Assembly (NCBI GenBank): GCA_020852155.1
Contig: JADZBJ010000372.1
Location: forward strand, 1-7,522
Reading direction: 5' to 3'
Length of the DNA stretch: 7,522 nucleotides
DNA from: Saprospiraceae bacterium
Lineage (GTDB): Bacteria > Bacteroidota > Bacteroidia > Chitinophagales > Saprospiraceae
Part shown: positions 7,370-7,522 of the stretch, piece by piece
Layout of the letters: every line of letters begins with the position of its first letter
Numbering within the stretch: the stretch's first letter is position 1
Position numbers and translations under genes: made by a program
The notes under the pieces: model-generated
Told to the model about the DNA's origin: nothing
What the model saw: only the letters and a program-made list of their open reading frames with translations
The model's database searches: none

Positions 7370-7522
7370 ATGTCTGTGCCAATGAATAACCGGATTTTTC
7401 CGCTCATACTGCTATGGTTGATACACACTTGCGGCAGCCATGCTCAATCTGTTGTGATTTCGGATGGCCTGTCGTTGCGCAACGACTACGGCTATGAGTT
7501 GATCGGGCGACTGCGCGACCGA
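7370..7522 (+). CDS. Start of an exported protein of unknown function, cut by the right edge
   Basis: An open frame of 51 codons runs off the window. The ATG at 7370 gives MSVPMNNRIFPLILLWL; an in-frame ATG at 7382 gives a more usual short charged start, MNNRIFPLILLWL, and may be the true one. Either way there is a signal peptide with likely cleavage at SHA|QS. The mature start, VVISDGLSLRNDYGYELIGR, is not one I can assign to a family. The Cys in HTCGS does not fit a lipobox, so a lipoprotein is unlikely. The gene begins 31 bp after the 909-aa cargo gene, with no terminator-like structure between them, which suggests one transcription unit. Its function is unknown. Confidence 0.75.
   Translation, partial: MSVPMNNRIFPLILLWLIHTCGSHAQSVVISDGLSLRNDYGYELIGRLRDR

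Noticed and set aside
7424..7447. Possible lipoprotein signal in the last gene (HTC)
   Set aside because: The residues before the Cys (I-H-T) do not fit a lipobox, and SHA|QS is a better ordinary cleavage site.

Overview
The window looks like chromosomal DNA of a member of the Bacteroidota. The evidence is a primary sigma factor of the short Bacteroidota type without region 1.1, two adjacent secreted proteins whose C-termini match the type A and type B sorting domains of the type IX secretion system (T9SS), promoter-like TAnnTTTG motifs, and start codons without clear Shine-Dalgarno sequences. Placement in the Saprospiria is only an impression from the style of the proteins. No mobile element, CRISPR array, tRNA or rRNA was seen.

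Layout. The left 2.07 kb, on the minus strand, is the N-terminal 691 residues of a large secreted zinc metalloprotease (reprolysin-like metzincin). It continues past the left edge just as a lamin-tail-like domain begins. A 383-bp AT-rich divergent intergenic region separates it from rpoD (2458-3324, plus strand). After rpoD comes a 181-bp gap with a long imperfect palindrome built from 7-base units and a promoter-like sequence. Then follow three plus-strand genes with short gaps: a 353-aa secreted jelly-roll/cleaved-adhesin-like protein with a type A T9SS signal, a 909-aa modular protein with fibronectin III-like modules and a type B (gliding-motility-associated) C-terminal domain, and the first 51 codons of a third exported protein that runs off the right edge.

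How the genes fit together. rpoD is a housekeeping gene. The three downstream genes are closely spaced (41 and 31 bp), all encode signal peptides, and probably form a transcription unit for cell-surface or extracellular proteins exported by Sec and then T9SS. The divergent metalloprotease is also exported; its sorting signal, if any, lies outside the window. No convincing new biological system is visible. The points most worth checking are the heptad palindrome, the variant zinc motif, and the paired type A/type B cargo cluster with its unassigned domains.
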